Assembly (NCBI RefSeq): GCF_001640805.2
Contig: NC_066845.1
Location: 17,238,307 to 17,302,306 of the forward strand
DNA length: 64,000 bases
From: Lates calcarifer
Lineage: Eukaryota > Chordata > Actinopteri > Centropomidae
Direction of reading: 5' to 3'
The notes under the pieces are model-generated. The model had not been told where the DNA came from and did no database searches. It saw only the letters and a program-made list of their open reading frames with translations. This document shows positions 31,482 through 45,600 of the stretch, one piece after another; positions within the stretch are counted from its first letter, which is position 1; every line of letters starts with the position of its first letter. Made by a program: the position numbers and the translations under genes.

Positions 31482-33544
31482 TCTTTGTATGTGTTGGTGC
31501 GTCTCAGGGCACAGTGGGACATGGATCCCCTGTAAATGTAGCATATCAAAGCAAAGCTGTATTATTTTTATCACTTTTCATCTTTCAGATATTGAGTTTC
31601 ACCCCCTGTTTCATCTGTCACATTTGGGTTATGAACAGAGCGGTATATAAATCTTATAGCTCTCTGCCTCTCTTGGGTATACACTATGTCAGAGGGGAGG
31701 AGGCCCATCACCGAGGCCCACTGAGACCTCCCACATGTACCTACACTTTGATGAAAAACAAAGAGCTGAGGGTGCAGCAGGAGAGAGAAGCAGCAGCTGA
31801 GCTTCCTGTAAAAAAGTACAACAAACAAGTGTCAGTATTGTACAGTTACTCTAAAATAGATATGATTGTTTTCAGTATAAAAGTTTCTGTGCTCAACTCC
31901 TACATTCAGGATGATTATAACAAGTCAACAACACATTTTACTTCATGGTTTCAGAGATTAAATCAAGACTCATAAATATGACACTATGACAAAATATCAC
32001 TCTTCCAACTGTTTTTAACATCACTGTCAGATATGGAAAAAAAAACCTCATCTCTGACGTTCATCTGTTCCTGGAATCTAACAGCACATCTGCTTGGTCC
32101 CAGAATCAGGAAACATTGTCTACATAAGTAAAAGAATATCAACTTTCCATTATAACAAATGCGTATTACATTTCAGGAGGATACAGATTACAGCAATACA
32201 CTGCTTTGTATTCAGTGTCAGAACAAGCAACACTGATTATTTGTTTTGTACTCAGGTCCACACGATAACCTTTCTGTTATCAGTCTATTATCTGTCAAAG
32301 TTGATGCTGAGGTGGAATGTTGCACTTGATTGTTCCCAGATGTAGGCACTTGCACACTAAAACATATATCTACATTCATGATTCAGATGATACCCTCGCC
32401 TTGAGGGAGGCACTTGTCATCCTGATTATATTTTTTAAATCGTAGGTGGGGGCGCGTGGACACCTCTCTCCTCTGCTCACGCTGTGGTTCAGACTGCAGA
32501 CTGGGTGGTCACGCTGCAGTCCACCTTTCTGGCTGTCGCACAGCCACACATTTTGTCTCCACAAAGAAAAAGAAGTCTCAGATAAGAGTTGTGGCTCCCT
32601 CTGCTGATCTCAGAGAACCACCTAATTAAAAAGCCTCTGCCAAGCAAGCCTTTGCATTGGCCTGAAAGACAGCAGAGTATTTCATTTAAAGATGTGGCAC
32701 TCTCACTCTGAAAATAGATACTTGCTTCTCCTGGTGTACATACCCACTACAGTGGTACAAAGGATGCTTCACTGAGTCAGATGGAGACAAATGGGGGAGC
32801 CTCAGGGCACATCCTTTCTCATGCATCACAGCCTCGAAATGAGATGTTAGACTTGTAGATATAAATGTGCTAGACCTAACTTAACTGCAGAGGACTGATT
32901 CTGTGATCACACACATTAATGCTATATATGTCCTGCTGTCTGTATTTCTTCAGGCTGGGCTGCAGGTGTAAATGTGGCCAACAAAGATATATCATACTTC
33001 TGAGTAAATGTACAGGAATTTGTGTAGGTGTCAATATAAGTACAGAATAATATTGACATCTTGACTCATTACTCAGTGACCATGGTGACACACATACCAG
33101 ATTTGACTCCTCACAGCAAGAGTTAGATAAACACATCTTTTATATAACATTCTATAAAAGTGAAGAAGTTTCAATATGACTTCCTGCACCAAAAGTCAAC
33201 TACAAATCAACTTCTGCCCCAGGACGTTGAGTCCTTGTGTACAGATAGTGCATTGACCTATCCGCATGACATTACAGGACCAGGCTATTACCTGATTCTG
33301 CTGCCAGACAGCCAGGTGGATGCTGAGGCCCAATTTGCCTCTGGCGTCATGCAGTCCTGGCAGTGGACCCATAAATCCATTAGGCCTTTTGTCTGCTTTT
33401 ATCTCAGGAACTGAACACCTCAGTGGGGGCTACGGCCAACGTTTAGAGCCCCACCACTCAGAAGCCTCTAAAGCATTGTGGTTCCGCACATCATCATCAC
33501 AGTTCATTCAGTTTAGTAATGTCAGCCCCTGAATAACAGTGGAG

Positions 33545-33632
33545 TCAAGTCAGGCCAAGCTTTATTCATACGGTACATTTCATACATATGGATGCTCAAT
33601 GTGCTTCATCTTTGTGCATCCCATAAAAATAA

Positions 33633-33634
<2 letters not shown>
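33545..33634. repeat. Short remnant of a teleost SINE/LINE tail
   Basis: 'CAAGCTTTATTCATACGGTA', 'CATTTCATACATATGGATGC' and 'TCAATGTGCTTCATC' resemble the common teleost tail 'AACTTTATTTGTATAGCACTTTTCATACA...CTCAAAGTGCTTTAC'. It directly abuts the (CA)n run, as tails of such elements often do. The copy is degenerate. Confidence 0.4.

Positions 33635-33672
<38 letters not shown>
33635..33672. repeat. (CA)n microsatellite
   Basis: About 18 CA units passing into CAGA units. Confidence 0.95.
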
Positions 33673-33676
<4 letters not shown>

Positions 33677-35939
33677 GACACGTGCATTCAAGCATGTGTG
33701 CACACAAACACTAATCAAATACTCCAGAGTGTAGGAAGGTGGATGGGGGGGCATATTTATCATTATTTCAACTGTCTGTCATGCTAAATGTTCATTCATG
33801 GCGTGTGTGTTTGGCGACGCACTGAGAAGCCCTCCAGCAAAGTAAACAGACAGCATACTCTTGTTTCAGGACAAACACAGTTGCTTCATCTTGTTTTTTT
33901 CCTTTTTAAAATCTACAATAACTACAGCCCACTCTCACCACAGCACTTCTTCACTTTCATGCTGAAAGTGAGAAAAAACAGTTTTTACATTCTGGCTGTT
34001 TTGGCTTTGTATCCACATGTGCACCTGTTTCCATTTATCCCACACATCTGCACAAAGGTGATGGATTTTTCTTTTCTTTTTTACCACTATTACTAAAATG
34101 CTGCACCTTGTCAACAAGTTTTAATAGAAGGGTGAATGAAGGTAAATTAGAGGTTGAGGGGAGTGGGAATTTCCTGTAAAGACTCAGCCTGTCTACTCCT
34201 ATTGCTTATGGAGCATTCAACTCTGGATGAACCCAAGTTCAACTCTGCCTGTCAAGCTGTCTCACACACTAATGCAAGGCATGCATGCACACACACGCCA
34301 AGACCAGCACACTGCCATCTGAATCTAATGATTTCTCTTTAAAGATTCTGTGGGGGGAAGAGGTTAAGAGTTAAGTTATAGAAGCAGACATAAAAAAACT
34401 ACGCCACAACAGAATGTAACACAACAGGCTACTGTATGCAATAGCACAAAGCAGTCAGGTGATGGCAATATTGTATTCCTTTTTGCAGATTTGAATGTTT
34501 TAAACTTTTGATGGCTCAAAAGCAACTTTCTACATTTGATACAAAGTGTGAGAGATTTTGCCAAAGGGATGAGGAGAATCAGAGGTGAAAAGGGCCCAAG
34601 CTGAATGAGACCTGAAGCCCCCATACAATAAAGTCAAACGCTCAGAAGGCAACTACAGCTCGGCCAGAAATAGGTCACAATAATCATGTGTAACAGCTCA
34701 AGTCATTCTACACAGAAATTCTACATATAGCTGCAAAATACATCTATAGTCGCTGATTTTCAGGATGAGCTCAGTGTGTTTCAAGCCTTTCTCTATGTAA
34801 GATTTGTCAAATATACTGCAGAGAGAAAAGACACTATTGAGTCTGACAAATAGGAGAAAATATCACAGATTTATGTCTCTGTGTAACCTTTTGCATTTTG
34901 TGGCAAAGAAAGGGGAAAATCTCTTTTTAATTTCTGTTTTCTTGATTTTGGTGAGTAAAAGGCATCTCACAGTGGTGCTTTGCAGTTGCCATATGTTCAA
35001 TAACTCTGTCCTTTGTAAAATAATAAGATTCAATAATAGCTTTCAATCAGACTGTGTTGTGTTAGTGCTAATTCACAGCAAGCTGTGTTTTAAAGTAGCC
35101 ACATCACAATAGATTGGAATAGAAAAATAGACATCACTCTGTCAAAGAGAGCAACAAAAGCATTGGCTGAACGTTATTGACAGCAGCATTTGGCTGACCA
35201 GTTGCAGTGGGGAAAAAAACACACTCACAGGATGGGCAAACAAAAGGCTAAGTGGGCTACCAGGTCTCAGCCAGCAGCTGTAAATTACTTCACTGGGCAG
35301 GGAAGGAGGCTGGTGAGCTTTATTTGTGATATACTGGCCATGATGAAATGACATTTAAATTAAAGCCATCAGCCTCATTGATGGACCACAACACAATTGT
35401 TTTGGCTATACTTAGCCATCATATGCTTTCCTAAGCAATTATTTGCGTTGCTTGAATGAATTGCTCTGCACAGTAAATTCAAATACAGTCTTATTTGGGT
35501 ACATAAATATGTCCTATGTCCTAGGACCCATTTATGCTCACTCACAATATACCAGGTCTCCTTTAAATCAGTCAGTATGTGCAGCAGCATGGAGTTTGTA
35601 ATTCAATCTCATTTTAAATTAAAAACAATAACCTGGTGATAATTTATTTATGACACATCAGTGATTTATAACTCAGGTTTCGATTAATTATTCCCCTCTC
35701 GACTGTCAAATGTGTGTGTCAGTAGTTCTATCAAACTGAAGTGAACACCATCAGGAGTCCTTGAAGCAAATCGAGGGATAGTTCAGTCGGTCTCACTGTA
35801 ATTTCCCTGAATTCAGTTTGAACTCATTTGAGGATTTTTGAGGAATTGTTACAGGTATCGACTGACTGAGTGTCTAGGGCAGAATAACGTCTCGGACAAG
35901 GTTCCCGGAGACAAACCCCTAAATGAAATGAGTGCCTGC

Positions 35940-36187
35940 GCTGTAATGTGTGGATGTGTAGTGTTGTTGTTGTTGTGGGGGTAGTTTGGGAAGCTCATGG
36001 TGGTTCACGCCTATCTCCTTCTCTCCTCTCCCAGCAGCCGTGTTTGCCCTCCTCTCCCCTCCCCGTTTACAAGTCATGATGGCGGAACTGTAGACTTTGG
36101 TGCGAGCAGGAGTGCACCCGCCCGTCCTCGTTTAGCAATTGTACATAGTTATTTATTTATTAAGACAACTTTTCGTCTTTCCCCGCA
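35940..36187 (+). promoter_or_regulatory. dock5: dock5 5' UTR and promoter region (no TATA at expected place), with an upstream ORF
   Basis: A CT-rich stretch (36012-36066) is followed by 'CATGATGGCGGAACTGTAG'. The ATGGCGG part resembles a YY1-type initiator seen near TATA-less starts. A five-codon upstream ORF (MMAEL, 36076-36093) lies about 95 nt before the dock5 ATG. 'AGTTATTTATTTATTAAG' (36148-36165) is AT-rich but too close to the ATG to be a normal TATA box. The start site is not resolved. Confidence 0.45.
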
Positions 36188-39100
36188 ATGACCCGTTGGA
36201 TTCCTACCAAGAAAGAGAAGTACGGAGTCGGTAAGTTCTCAAATTCAGCGATGTGCGTGTTTTGCTAGTGGGAAGCTCGCCGAGTGAACTCCCAGCAACT
36301 ACACCAACTTCAAGGGAAAGGGGACTCGGCGGAGTTGGGAAGCACAAGTTATTGGCGACTTTGTTTGTTGTTGGTACTTGGCGGGTGTGAACACCGTTAC
36401 GCAGTTGCATTTCACTTCTCTTTATACCAAGAACTTGGTATTTACCCTCCTCCGCGCTGTCCCAGGGATTCTAGATATTTGGTTGTAGTAAGAATTTACT
36501 TGTATAGCTGTCCACAATAGGTGGTGAGGAAAAATGGAAAGGAGCCAAGAGTTCAATGAGCATACCAGTCATTGTTGCACTTAATCTCACTGAGCTGACT
36601 CGTTGAAGCTACAGTGAGCTTAAATGAATCCTCTCTTTGCTGGAAGGTCCCCTAAAGCCCCCTCAAGGACTCCTGTAGGGCCCCACATGGGAGCCACTGC
36701 TGTGACTGTACTGTGTTTGAGATAAGAGAATATAATTTGCATAGGCACTGTGTAGGCAGAGGATTTCCCTCTATCAGTACAGTGAACTATGACTATTAAG
36801 CACATATATTTCTGTGTTCCTTACAACTTTATAGTTTAGCCTTTATTCTTTAAATCTGGACAGCAGTGGCTTGTAGTAAGGTGTGGCCCTGTTAACTGTG
36901 TGTGTTGTGGGCTTGTAACTGTGCCTGCATGTTAATACTATCAGGCAGACATCCACACCCTCAAGGTAAAGCAGCACAACTGTTGGCTCAATCCCTGTCT
37001 GGTTTTACTGTAATGACTTTATAGCCAGTGCAGGTCGGTTGGTCATTGGTTACCACTCTGACTCACCACTAAATCTATAGACACTTGTTCAGACAGTGTT
37101 TCCTGGTGTGCAGCAGATGTGTTACACATGAAGAAATCCCATGTGTGGATAGAGAATACACCTTAATGTATTGTTTTTCTGGGGTAGGAGTGAATCAGAG
37201 CCCAGGACTGAAAATATCTGGGCTATGTGTTTTAACCTTGTTTTCTAGAGCGTGTTGTGTCCTTTGTTACTGTTGTGACTAAAAACATTTTTAACCCATA
37301 AATCCAGGTAGATATGCAGAGCTCTGCTACACAGACACTGTCCCTCATGGTCATACCTGACCTTGTTTTAGCAGCTGATGTTGAGGATTTTTTTTGTGTT
37401 AATCCTTTGAGATCCCTGCGTGGCATTCAAAAGTGTTGCTCTGCTTGATTCTGCAGACAGTGCTATTCTCCTGCCATTCGCCTCAGAAACGGGGCAGGAG
37501 TCAGTAGCACTGTACTTAATCCTTAAAATGCCATCGGACCCTGTACAAGGTCTTACATTTTTAATCCGATTAGTCAACCGAGGCTGTGCTCAAATACAGG
37601 CAACTACATTTTGGGATGAAAGAAGAGATCACAAGGTTTCAGATAATATCAGCCATATCATGCTAGCTAACAGGGAAATGTGGATAACATGAGGCTTAAG
37701 ATATCAAAATCTTTTATGGTGAATTTGTGACACCATTATAATAGGATAGCTTCCTAATTTTCTCATTCTGAAGAGCTGCGCTGTTCTGGCAGCTAAAATG
37801 AAGCACTGAAGTCAGCAGGTGAAGAACATGTGCACTCCCTGGTTAGTTTAATTAATTGCATCTCTGTTTTTACATGATTTGCATCCATGATTGAAATCTG
37901 TGGCATTATTAGATTTCACTGCAAGGTCTCAGTAATGAGTGGTCATGTAAATGCTTAGTAATTTTACCAAAACCAAGATAAAGCTGTCCGTTTATACTGA
38001 CAGCTTGAACAACATTACACAATTGTGGCCCACAGATGCCCTCACTGAATGATAATAATCCAGGAAGTTAACCAATTTTACCCATCAAGTGCATTTAGGG
38101 GTGCTGGAGAGTGCTGCTGTATATGTGAAAAAGTTATATAAAGCCTTTTGGGGGTCCAGGGGCTCAAGCGATGTCACCTGAGTCAGTGTTGGTTGGGGTT
38201 GAAGACTTCAACTTTGAAAATGTAAAACAACACATCTGGAGGTGTAGAGTTAGAAAGTGAGTTTACCAGACATCTGTAGCTCATGTCTCATCCCTGCTTT
38301 AGACTACAGGCTCCAGGCTTCACAAGCCACTACTAGCATTATGGGTAATGAAGGCATCAGGTTTTGAAAAATGTGTGTACAGTATTCTCTGTATGAGAGC
38401 ACATCTGCTTCCTTTCCCCCCAATGAAAATCTCAAATTTTTGAATATGCAAGTATTTATATTTCAAAAGTGAAACCAACAAGTCTCCTTATTTCCTTGTA
38501 CATTGTCACATGTGTGCTGGTAGCATCAGGTTGCCACATCACACTTGTTTCAGTTGCATATTGGTTTGTGATTGGTTTCCAAGCAAGTTGTGATGCCATA
38601 AATCCTCCTTGTGTGTAAACATTGTAAACTCAGATTTGAGTTGAATGCAGAGTGACCTTCCCCATTCAGCACATGAATGTGAAAACATACTTCTGTTGTC
38701 AACCTCTGCACGTACATCATTCTGCACGATGAACCTTGAAACATTCAAGTGAAGTAACAATAAGCAAAACACATGTTTGAGTGGAACAGGACTTTAATAT
38801 GTAATTATTAAAATGATTACATTTGATTCACAGCGGCAAACCCCTGGGGTTTACTTGTTGTACATATTGTACAATAATGTACTTAATAATAGCAATGATT
38901 ACAATTCCTTATAATTGCTTACAAGCAGCACTACTGCTTCCTTTAATAACCATAAGTTTTCTTCAGAGAGCTGCCATTCAAGGCATTCAAGTCTTGAACT
39001 GACTGTTTTATGCCTGTACTTTGATCGTGTGAACTGGGTTTCAAATGCTCAGCCGCAACTTCCACTTGGTGGTATTATGCAACAAATGGCAAATGAGTTT

Positions 39101-42100
39101 GCTAAGAATGAGGAGCAGCTTAAAGTTGTTTTCTGTGCAGGTGTTACATGCTGCATGGGCATCTTATTAGCAAAACAAATCTAAAGCTGTGGAAATTTGC
39201 AGCCTCCATCGATCGCAATCATTACATCCCTGATTGTTCATCTTGCAATGTCAAACCTGATTGCAGCCGGTGATCCAGAGATTGGAAGTGCTGACCTTGC
39301 TCTCTGTTTTGATGGACTGACCAGATGGTTGGTCAGTCATTGACTTTTAAAACTTAATTTCAGAATTCCTTCTTTAAGAACCTGGAGAAAGACATTTGTG
39401 CTCTTTGTCTCTTTTAGATAACGCAGTTGTAATTTTCTTTCTGTTAAATGTTGCAGCAGGGTTTTAACCAGAATTAAAAAGATGAGCCCACTCTGGTCTA
39501 ATTTTATCCCATTTTGCACTACGAGCTTGGAACGTGAGAATTAACTCTCTGATTTATGGATAACCTATAAGGACTTATCAGCTGGAGCACAGTTTTAAGA
39601 GCTACAGATCATTCTGGCTGTCTAGACAGTAGACAAGAGGCGAAGGGCTTTTCTACCAAGGTCTTTATGTTTTGAAATTTCCTGCCTGAGGAGAATTGGC
39701 TCAAAAACAAACTTTAATAGACTTGCTTTTACCTAATGACTTTTTGTAGAGATACTGTATGTCTCCCTGCTCTGGTAGCACTTGAAATTAGTCTGCTCGA
39801 ATTCAAGTTTTATTTGAAAGATACTGAATTGTAGTTTACCAAGGACCTTTACGAATACATAACATCAATCAGTTTTTATGTAATACCTGTCTCTATTAGT
39901 TTTGAAGCACCCTTTTCCAAAATGATTTGCTTTCAAGCTGTTCTGTACAAATATAAATGAAGGTTATTATTTTTGTTACAGCTGAGTCTGTTTGTGCAGC
40001 ATGGCATATGTCTGCCCCATTACAGGCTTTATTATTTCATTTCTTTCATGTGTTATTATTATGTCTTTTCATGTGACAATCAGAATGAATTCAATGTACC
40101 TATCTTTCTGTACAATCGTATATTCAAGCATTTATTCTTGTGACGTGCATTGTTTTTTTTGTGTGTTTTTTCCACACTTGTTTTATCATTATTTGTGGGT
40201 TCTATCATGGTCATAAGTTGGAATATTTGTTTAGGTTTTGCTTTTCACACTCAGTCAGCAATGTATTGTGTTAACGTTCATGAGCTGCCAGCAGCTGCTC
40301 AAACTGTTCAGCCGTGGCGTTCTTTAATTGTTGGCTAATCCACTTCTATGATAAATCATTTAGAATGAATCAGGCTGACTTTGATTTAACATTAGTATGC
40401 ACATTAGCTTGAACCTGAGCAGATAGAGGCTTTTTTGGGATTTACAACAGCAGCTACAGCCTCAGTATCTCAAGTTTAAGAGGAAGATGGTGTGTCTCAG
40501 ACTTGTACAGATGAGCTGTGCTGCCAAGGCCCGGACTGTTGACTCTAGTTGAGACAGTGTGGCATCACAACACGCTCAACTGGGTTCCTGCCATTGGCAT
40601 TTTGCCATGCTGTTGCCAGGCTTGGACACTGTGTCAAGTTGGTGAATGGACCATTGTCACTCTCGGCATGACCAGAGGCAGATGTCATTTCTTCAGTGCA
40701 CGTTTTATTCGAAATTATTCTGGCTGCACAAATAATTTCCTGGTGAAAACAAATACTCTTTTCAAGAAAAGTCACAGTATGTCATTGACTTCTTTTTAAA
40801 TAAAACAACACAGTGTGTTAGTATTGTAGGGCGGAACTTTCTGTTCATAATATTGTGGTTTGGGTTTTCAGAAGAGATGCCACCAAGTGAGGAAATACAT
40901 GTTTGTGTTTGTATTGCAGAGGTTTTGGTGTTTGTTTTCCTTTTTGATGACAGGATGAGGGATAAGGTCACTCACAGGAACCTGTGCAGGTGATCCTAAT
41001 AACATAGCAAGCATGGACCAAACCTAAAATTTAAAGAGCCCATGGGCTGACTTCATAAACACAGTCGTAGACTTAAAACTGATTCCCTATGGTGATGACT
41101 GTCTGTGCAAATTTGTTTCATAGAAAGTTAGAGAAATCTATCAGTGGAAAGAGGAAGTCACAGAGAGAGAAAGGTAGGCACATTCAGTGTTTTGTTAAGT
41201 TTCGGTATTCAGACTGAGGTGTGATAAGCCGAGCCAGTTGAAGCGTGCTGTGAAATCTGGCCTCCAGCAACAGGCATTATCACCATGCAAGTCAGGGCAG
41301 AGCTCTGCTCATAGTTCCTCCATCTCGCTATGAGAATGAGTGGTTGCGCGCTGTTGCAGTTCCCTCAAGTCATGACAAAGACCTTTGCTACAGTATTGTT
41401 TGGCTAGGTTTCCCTTTTGCAGTGTCTGTCTGGTTTTGCGCATGTGTGTACGTGTGACCCACCCCATAAGTGTCCTGCTTCGAGAGTTCAAAAGGAAGAG
41501 ACAGGAGTTGCCTCCAGGAAAGCTGTTAAGTGAATAAACTGAGTGTGGGGAAGGGCAGGGCTCACAGGTAAACCTTTTGGAAGAAACAAAACTTGCAGAG
41601 TGTGACCAAAGGCCACAGTGGTATGATGATGTCAAAAATACAAGGAGTATGATACCATCGCCTTTTCAAACTCTGCCCCTCACTGTTGACTCTGAAGAAA
41701 CCTGCTCCAGAACAGTCCATTTATTGGAACGTTAAACACAGCCTTGAGGCATCTGTTTCAATTAAGAATCATCAAAATGCTGTAGAGGTTTGAGTCACAC
41801 AGGCCTCTTGCACAAACACACAGTCTGCTGTTAGAAAGAGCAACAAGATGAGGAATAAATCAAAGATCAAGATCCTCTACGCTTGTGAGTCCAAGTTCTG
41901 CGACAAGGAGAGTGAATTGGTTTCCTTTTCCAGAGAGAGACTGCAAACCTCTGATCCAAAACTTTTTAAAAACACACTTTCTCCTCTGTGCTATGAGTGA
42001 TTGAAAAGGGATTTGGGATTTTTTTTAATCCACTGGACCTTGAGGAGGAACAAAACCCGTCAGTCAAACTGTCGACTGAAACCCTTTCTTTGTTAACAGT

Positions 42101-42625
42101 AGTTACTGAATGTTATGTGTGTTTCTCATAATGAGACAGTCCTGCTTTGTCCTTCAGCAATCTACAATTATGATCCCAGCAGTAAGCAGGAGCTGTGTCT
42201 ACAGGTGGGGGACTCTGTGCACATACTTGAGAAATTGGAAGGTGAGTGAAACTGAACACACAACACGCCCCGACACATCCCTTTTTTTCATTTTCTGCAC
42301 AGACTGACTCAGGAACTTATATGGAATGTTGAACTAGCAGGCTGTAAATGAGTTTACCACATTGTCTTCCTGACAGGTTTGACTGTCATCACTCCTGTGT
42401 TGTTCTCATATGTCTATTTTTATCTCCTCAGGCTGGTATAGGGGCTACACGTTGCGCAATAAATCACAGAGGGTGAGGGCTTGATTAGTGCTCAGTTATG
42501 TTAAAACCAATGCTGTTACTTATACATGTGTACATACTGTATACTCACTGTACCTCATTGTTTCCTCAGGGCATTTTCCCAGCCTCCTACATCCACTTAA
42601 AGGAGGCTACAGTTGAGGGAATAGG
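36188..42625 (+). CDS. dock5: dock5 exons 1-4: N-terminal SH3 domain (residues 1-75)
   Basis: [20 protein letters not shown] opens an SH3 domain: the ALYDY-like AIYNYD, then [20 protein letters not shown] with the conserved Trp, and [10 protein letters not shown], the closing PxxY-type motif. In Dock-A proteins this domain binds ELMO and also folds back on the DHR-2 domain. Exon 1 is only 43 coding bases and is followed by a 5.9-kb intron, typical for the family. The start has a G at -3. Confidence 0.93.
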
Positions 42626-45600
42626 GTAAGACCATGTATCAGTAAACATATCATCTTGATGATAATCCAATTTGCTTTTGATTTTCTGCCCTGCCTTGTC
42701 ATTTGCCAATAACATAGCAGTCCACTTGTAATTATAATAAGTGAGGATTCAGTAATGCTTTACTTGGCTGTGTAGGGAAACCATCCAACTATTTATCATG
42801 TATAGAAATACACTCGAGTCTGTCCAAATTATATGACATGATTCATGAGTGATGAGCCACTTTTTCAATATCTTATTATTCTCTTCTTGTGGCTGGTAGC
42901 CAGCAGGAAATAATTATTCCAGCAGATTTACCCCTGGTGCAGGAGCTCGGGGCTACTCTGAGGGAATGGGCGCAGATATGGCACAAGCTCTTCGTGGTAT
43001 GTGTAGATTGGCTCTTTCTTATCAGCCTCTCTGTTACACACAGTCCTGTACTCCTCTCTGATTCTTCACCACTTTTCCTCATTTTACTTTTGTTTCATTC
43101 CTCTGATAGTTATATTGCTAAAAGTATATTCCTATTTATATGACAGGCAAACAAGACAACCCTGTTCAGGAGTGTTCAGCAGATGGCCTACAGCCTCATC
43201 GAGTATCGATCTCAGATAGTGTCAGGAACACTGCCCAAGGATGACCTTGTAGAGCTGAAAAAGAAAGTCACAGCAAAGATTGATTATGGAAACCGGTATG
43301 AGTCTCGCTACCTTATTGTACCGCAATGAAATGCCTTGTGACATAAACACCATTGTAAACTTTTATACACTTGAGTCATGCCTCTGAGATTGTCTCTGCC
43401 AACAAATGTGATGCTGTCTGATCTTCTGTGCTGCTCAGGATCCTGGGGTTGGACCTGGTGGTGCGAGATGAAGCAGGAAACACACTGGATCCTGACCAGA
43501 CCAGTACAGTCAGTCTTTTCCGGGCACACGAGACCGCATCCCGCAGTGTCGATGACAGGATACAAGAAGAGAAGGTATGATTCTGATTTGTTGATACTAT
43601 CAGTTGCTTTACTTCACCTATCAATTTGAATTAATATCTACTTCCACTCACTGCCTGAGGGTTTGTTTTCATACAGACACGGCTACAAAACCTGGAAATG
43701 AGGCGTCAGACCCTGTTCAGTACAGTGCACACCTACAGTCTACTCATGAACCTCAAGAACTTTGTATGCAACATTGGAGAAGATGCTGAGCTGCTCATGT
43801 CTCTGTATGACCCTGACCAGTCTGAGTTCATCAGGTTAGCTCCTCATCTTTTCTCTTAATTCCAAAATCAAGCTGAGATTATTTGTCAGTTTTTTGTTGA
43901 TGAATGATTTTTAGTTGCAGCTAGTAACTCATATAAGTCACTATTATTGTAGGTTTTGTTGGATTGGTCCGTTAGTCCAAAAAAATGTCAAACTCCCCAA
44001 AGAGTTGCAAGGCACAGAATTCCATTTTTGAACCCAGAGAGCGGAAAATGTTTAGACTATGTTATTTGACATGGAGAAGCAGTGTTTCTTCTAGCGTGAA
44101 AAGCATAACTCCTCACAACAAAATTGAATTTAATATGACTCTACCTGATGTTGACGTCCTTCACTTGCCAATCTTAATCACATAATTGCAAAAAAAGGTT
44201 CAAACTGTATTTTAAAAAAATCTACTACCACTACTTCTAGCACTACCACAACTACTACTACTCCCACTTAATCACTTATTATAGCAAAAGTGAAGAATTA
44301 ATAATTATAATTAGTTATACTTTGGCAATGAGGAATAATAATAATGGCTGGAGGATGTGCATTATTGTCACGTAGCGCTGCACAACTCAGTTGTAGGAGC
44401 TTCAGCACTGTTTTAAATTAATACTTGAAGCTGGAAGGTGACTCGTTTCAGGCGTTATTAAGCTGCTGCCTCTTCTGTTCGCTGGAGTAGAAAAGTAACA
44501 TCTCTATTCTGAGCTTGGTTAAAAATGGTGCCAGCATAAATAATGGAAGTGATTAAAAGAACCTATAAAACATAAAGAAAAAAGTAAGTTTTATGAATAT
44601 TTATGGTCCCCTCTAGCTCCTAAGGTGCTGTTCTGCAGCTGACCTCTGACCTCGCTGGAGGGGGTAAGGGTAAAGGCAGTAGCTATCACAACAGACAGTT
44701 TGAATTTTCATAGCAGAAACATTACAGTTAAGTAAGAATTAACTAATACTGCTAATGATGGTTGTGTTGCTTTTAGTTGTGCCAGTAAATCAGGCCTCAT
44801 ATCAAAATATGAGCTATGAAAAATGTCTATAGGGATCAATACACTCTTACATTACTGCTATTCAAAAAGTTTTTTTCCAAGAGTCTTAACATAAGTTATT
44901 TCTCTATTTTTATATTTCTCCTGATGCCTTAGATAATGTGATCTCTAACTGTGATTCTTATTTAAATTCATGTAGTGAGAACTTCCTGGTGCGCTGGGAC
45001 AGTATGGGGATGCCTAAAGAAATTGAAAAACTCAACAACCTGCCAGCACTATTCACGGTAACTGAATCCCAACCCACTGACTGTATTCCCTCTGCTTTGG
45101 ATTTTAAACAATCCAAGCGCTGCCTGAAATCTGTGACAAAGAGGACAATTTGCTTCTGGATTGCTCCTAATTTACTAAAAGTTTGGGTGAATGGCTCATA
45201 TTCACGGCACATCTTTTGAAAATTTGAATACATTTGCCTCCATTATATTGCTGCAGTTTATGTTAATGACAGAAGCAGCAGTCCCCCCCCTCCCCCCGCA
45301 AACAAGTCATTGTGTTAACGTGCATGTGTGCCACCAGGAATTAGCGGTTCAGCATGTGATAAGACCTCATTAATTGAGGCAGAGAGCTGAAATTTTATAG
45401 TTATATTTGCTTCCTCAGAGCACACTAGACTCCTCTGACTTGAAAAAGCACCCAGAAAAATAAACACATAAAGATGTTGGAAAGGTGATATGTTTGAGGG
45501 TTTTACTGCATGCTTTAATCCTGTAATATTTTCCATCTGGTCTGCAGCTCCAGCCCTGTGAATACACATAATGACAGGCCAGTGATACCTACAGTCCACT

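Larger units (their letters stand above)
29930..35900. other. nefl-dock5 intergenic region, microsatellite-rich
   Basis: About 6 kb without a recognisable gene. It contains (GA)n at 30679-30711 and a second GA run at 30762-30780, (GT)n at 31450-31478, and (CA)n at 33635-33672 next to a short repeat remnant (33545-33634). The longest frame (31427-31975, plus) runs through the (GT)n repeat and matches no family. Enhancers for either neighbour may be present but cannot be seen from sequence alone. Confidence 0.6.

Noticed and set aside
31427..31975. 182-aa plus-strand frame between nefl and dock5
   Set aside because: It begins in a (GT)n repeat (Cys-Val run), has no family match, and lacks splice or promoter support.
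37420..37692. 90-aa plus-strand frame in dock5 intron 1
   Set aside because: No resemblance to any Dock exon or known family, and intron 1 is long enough to hold such frames by chance.
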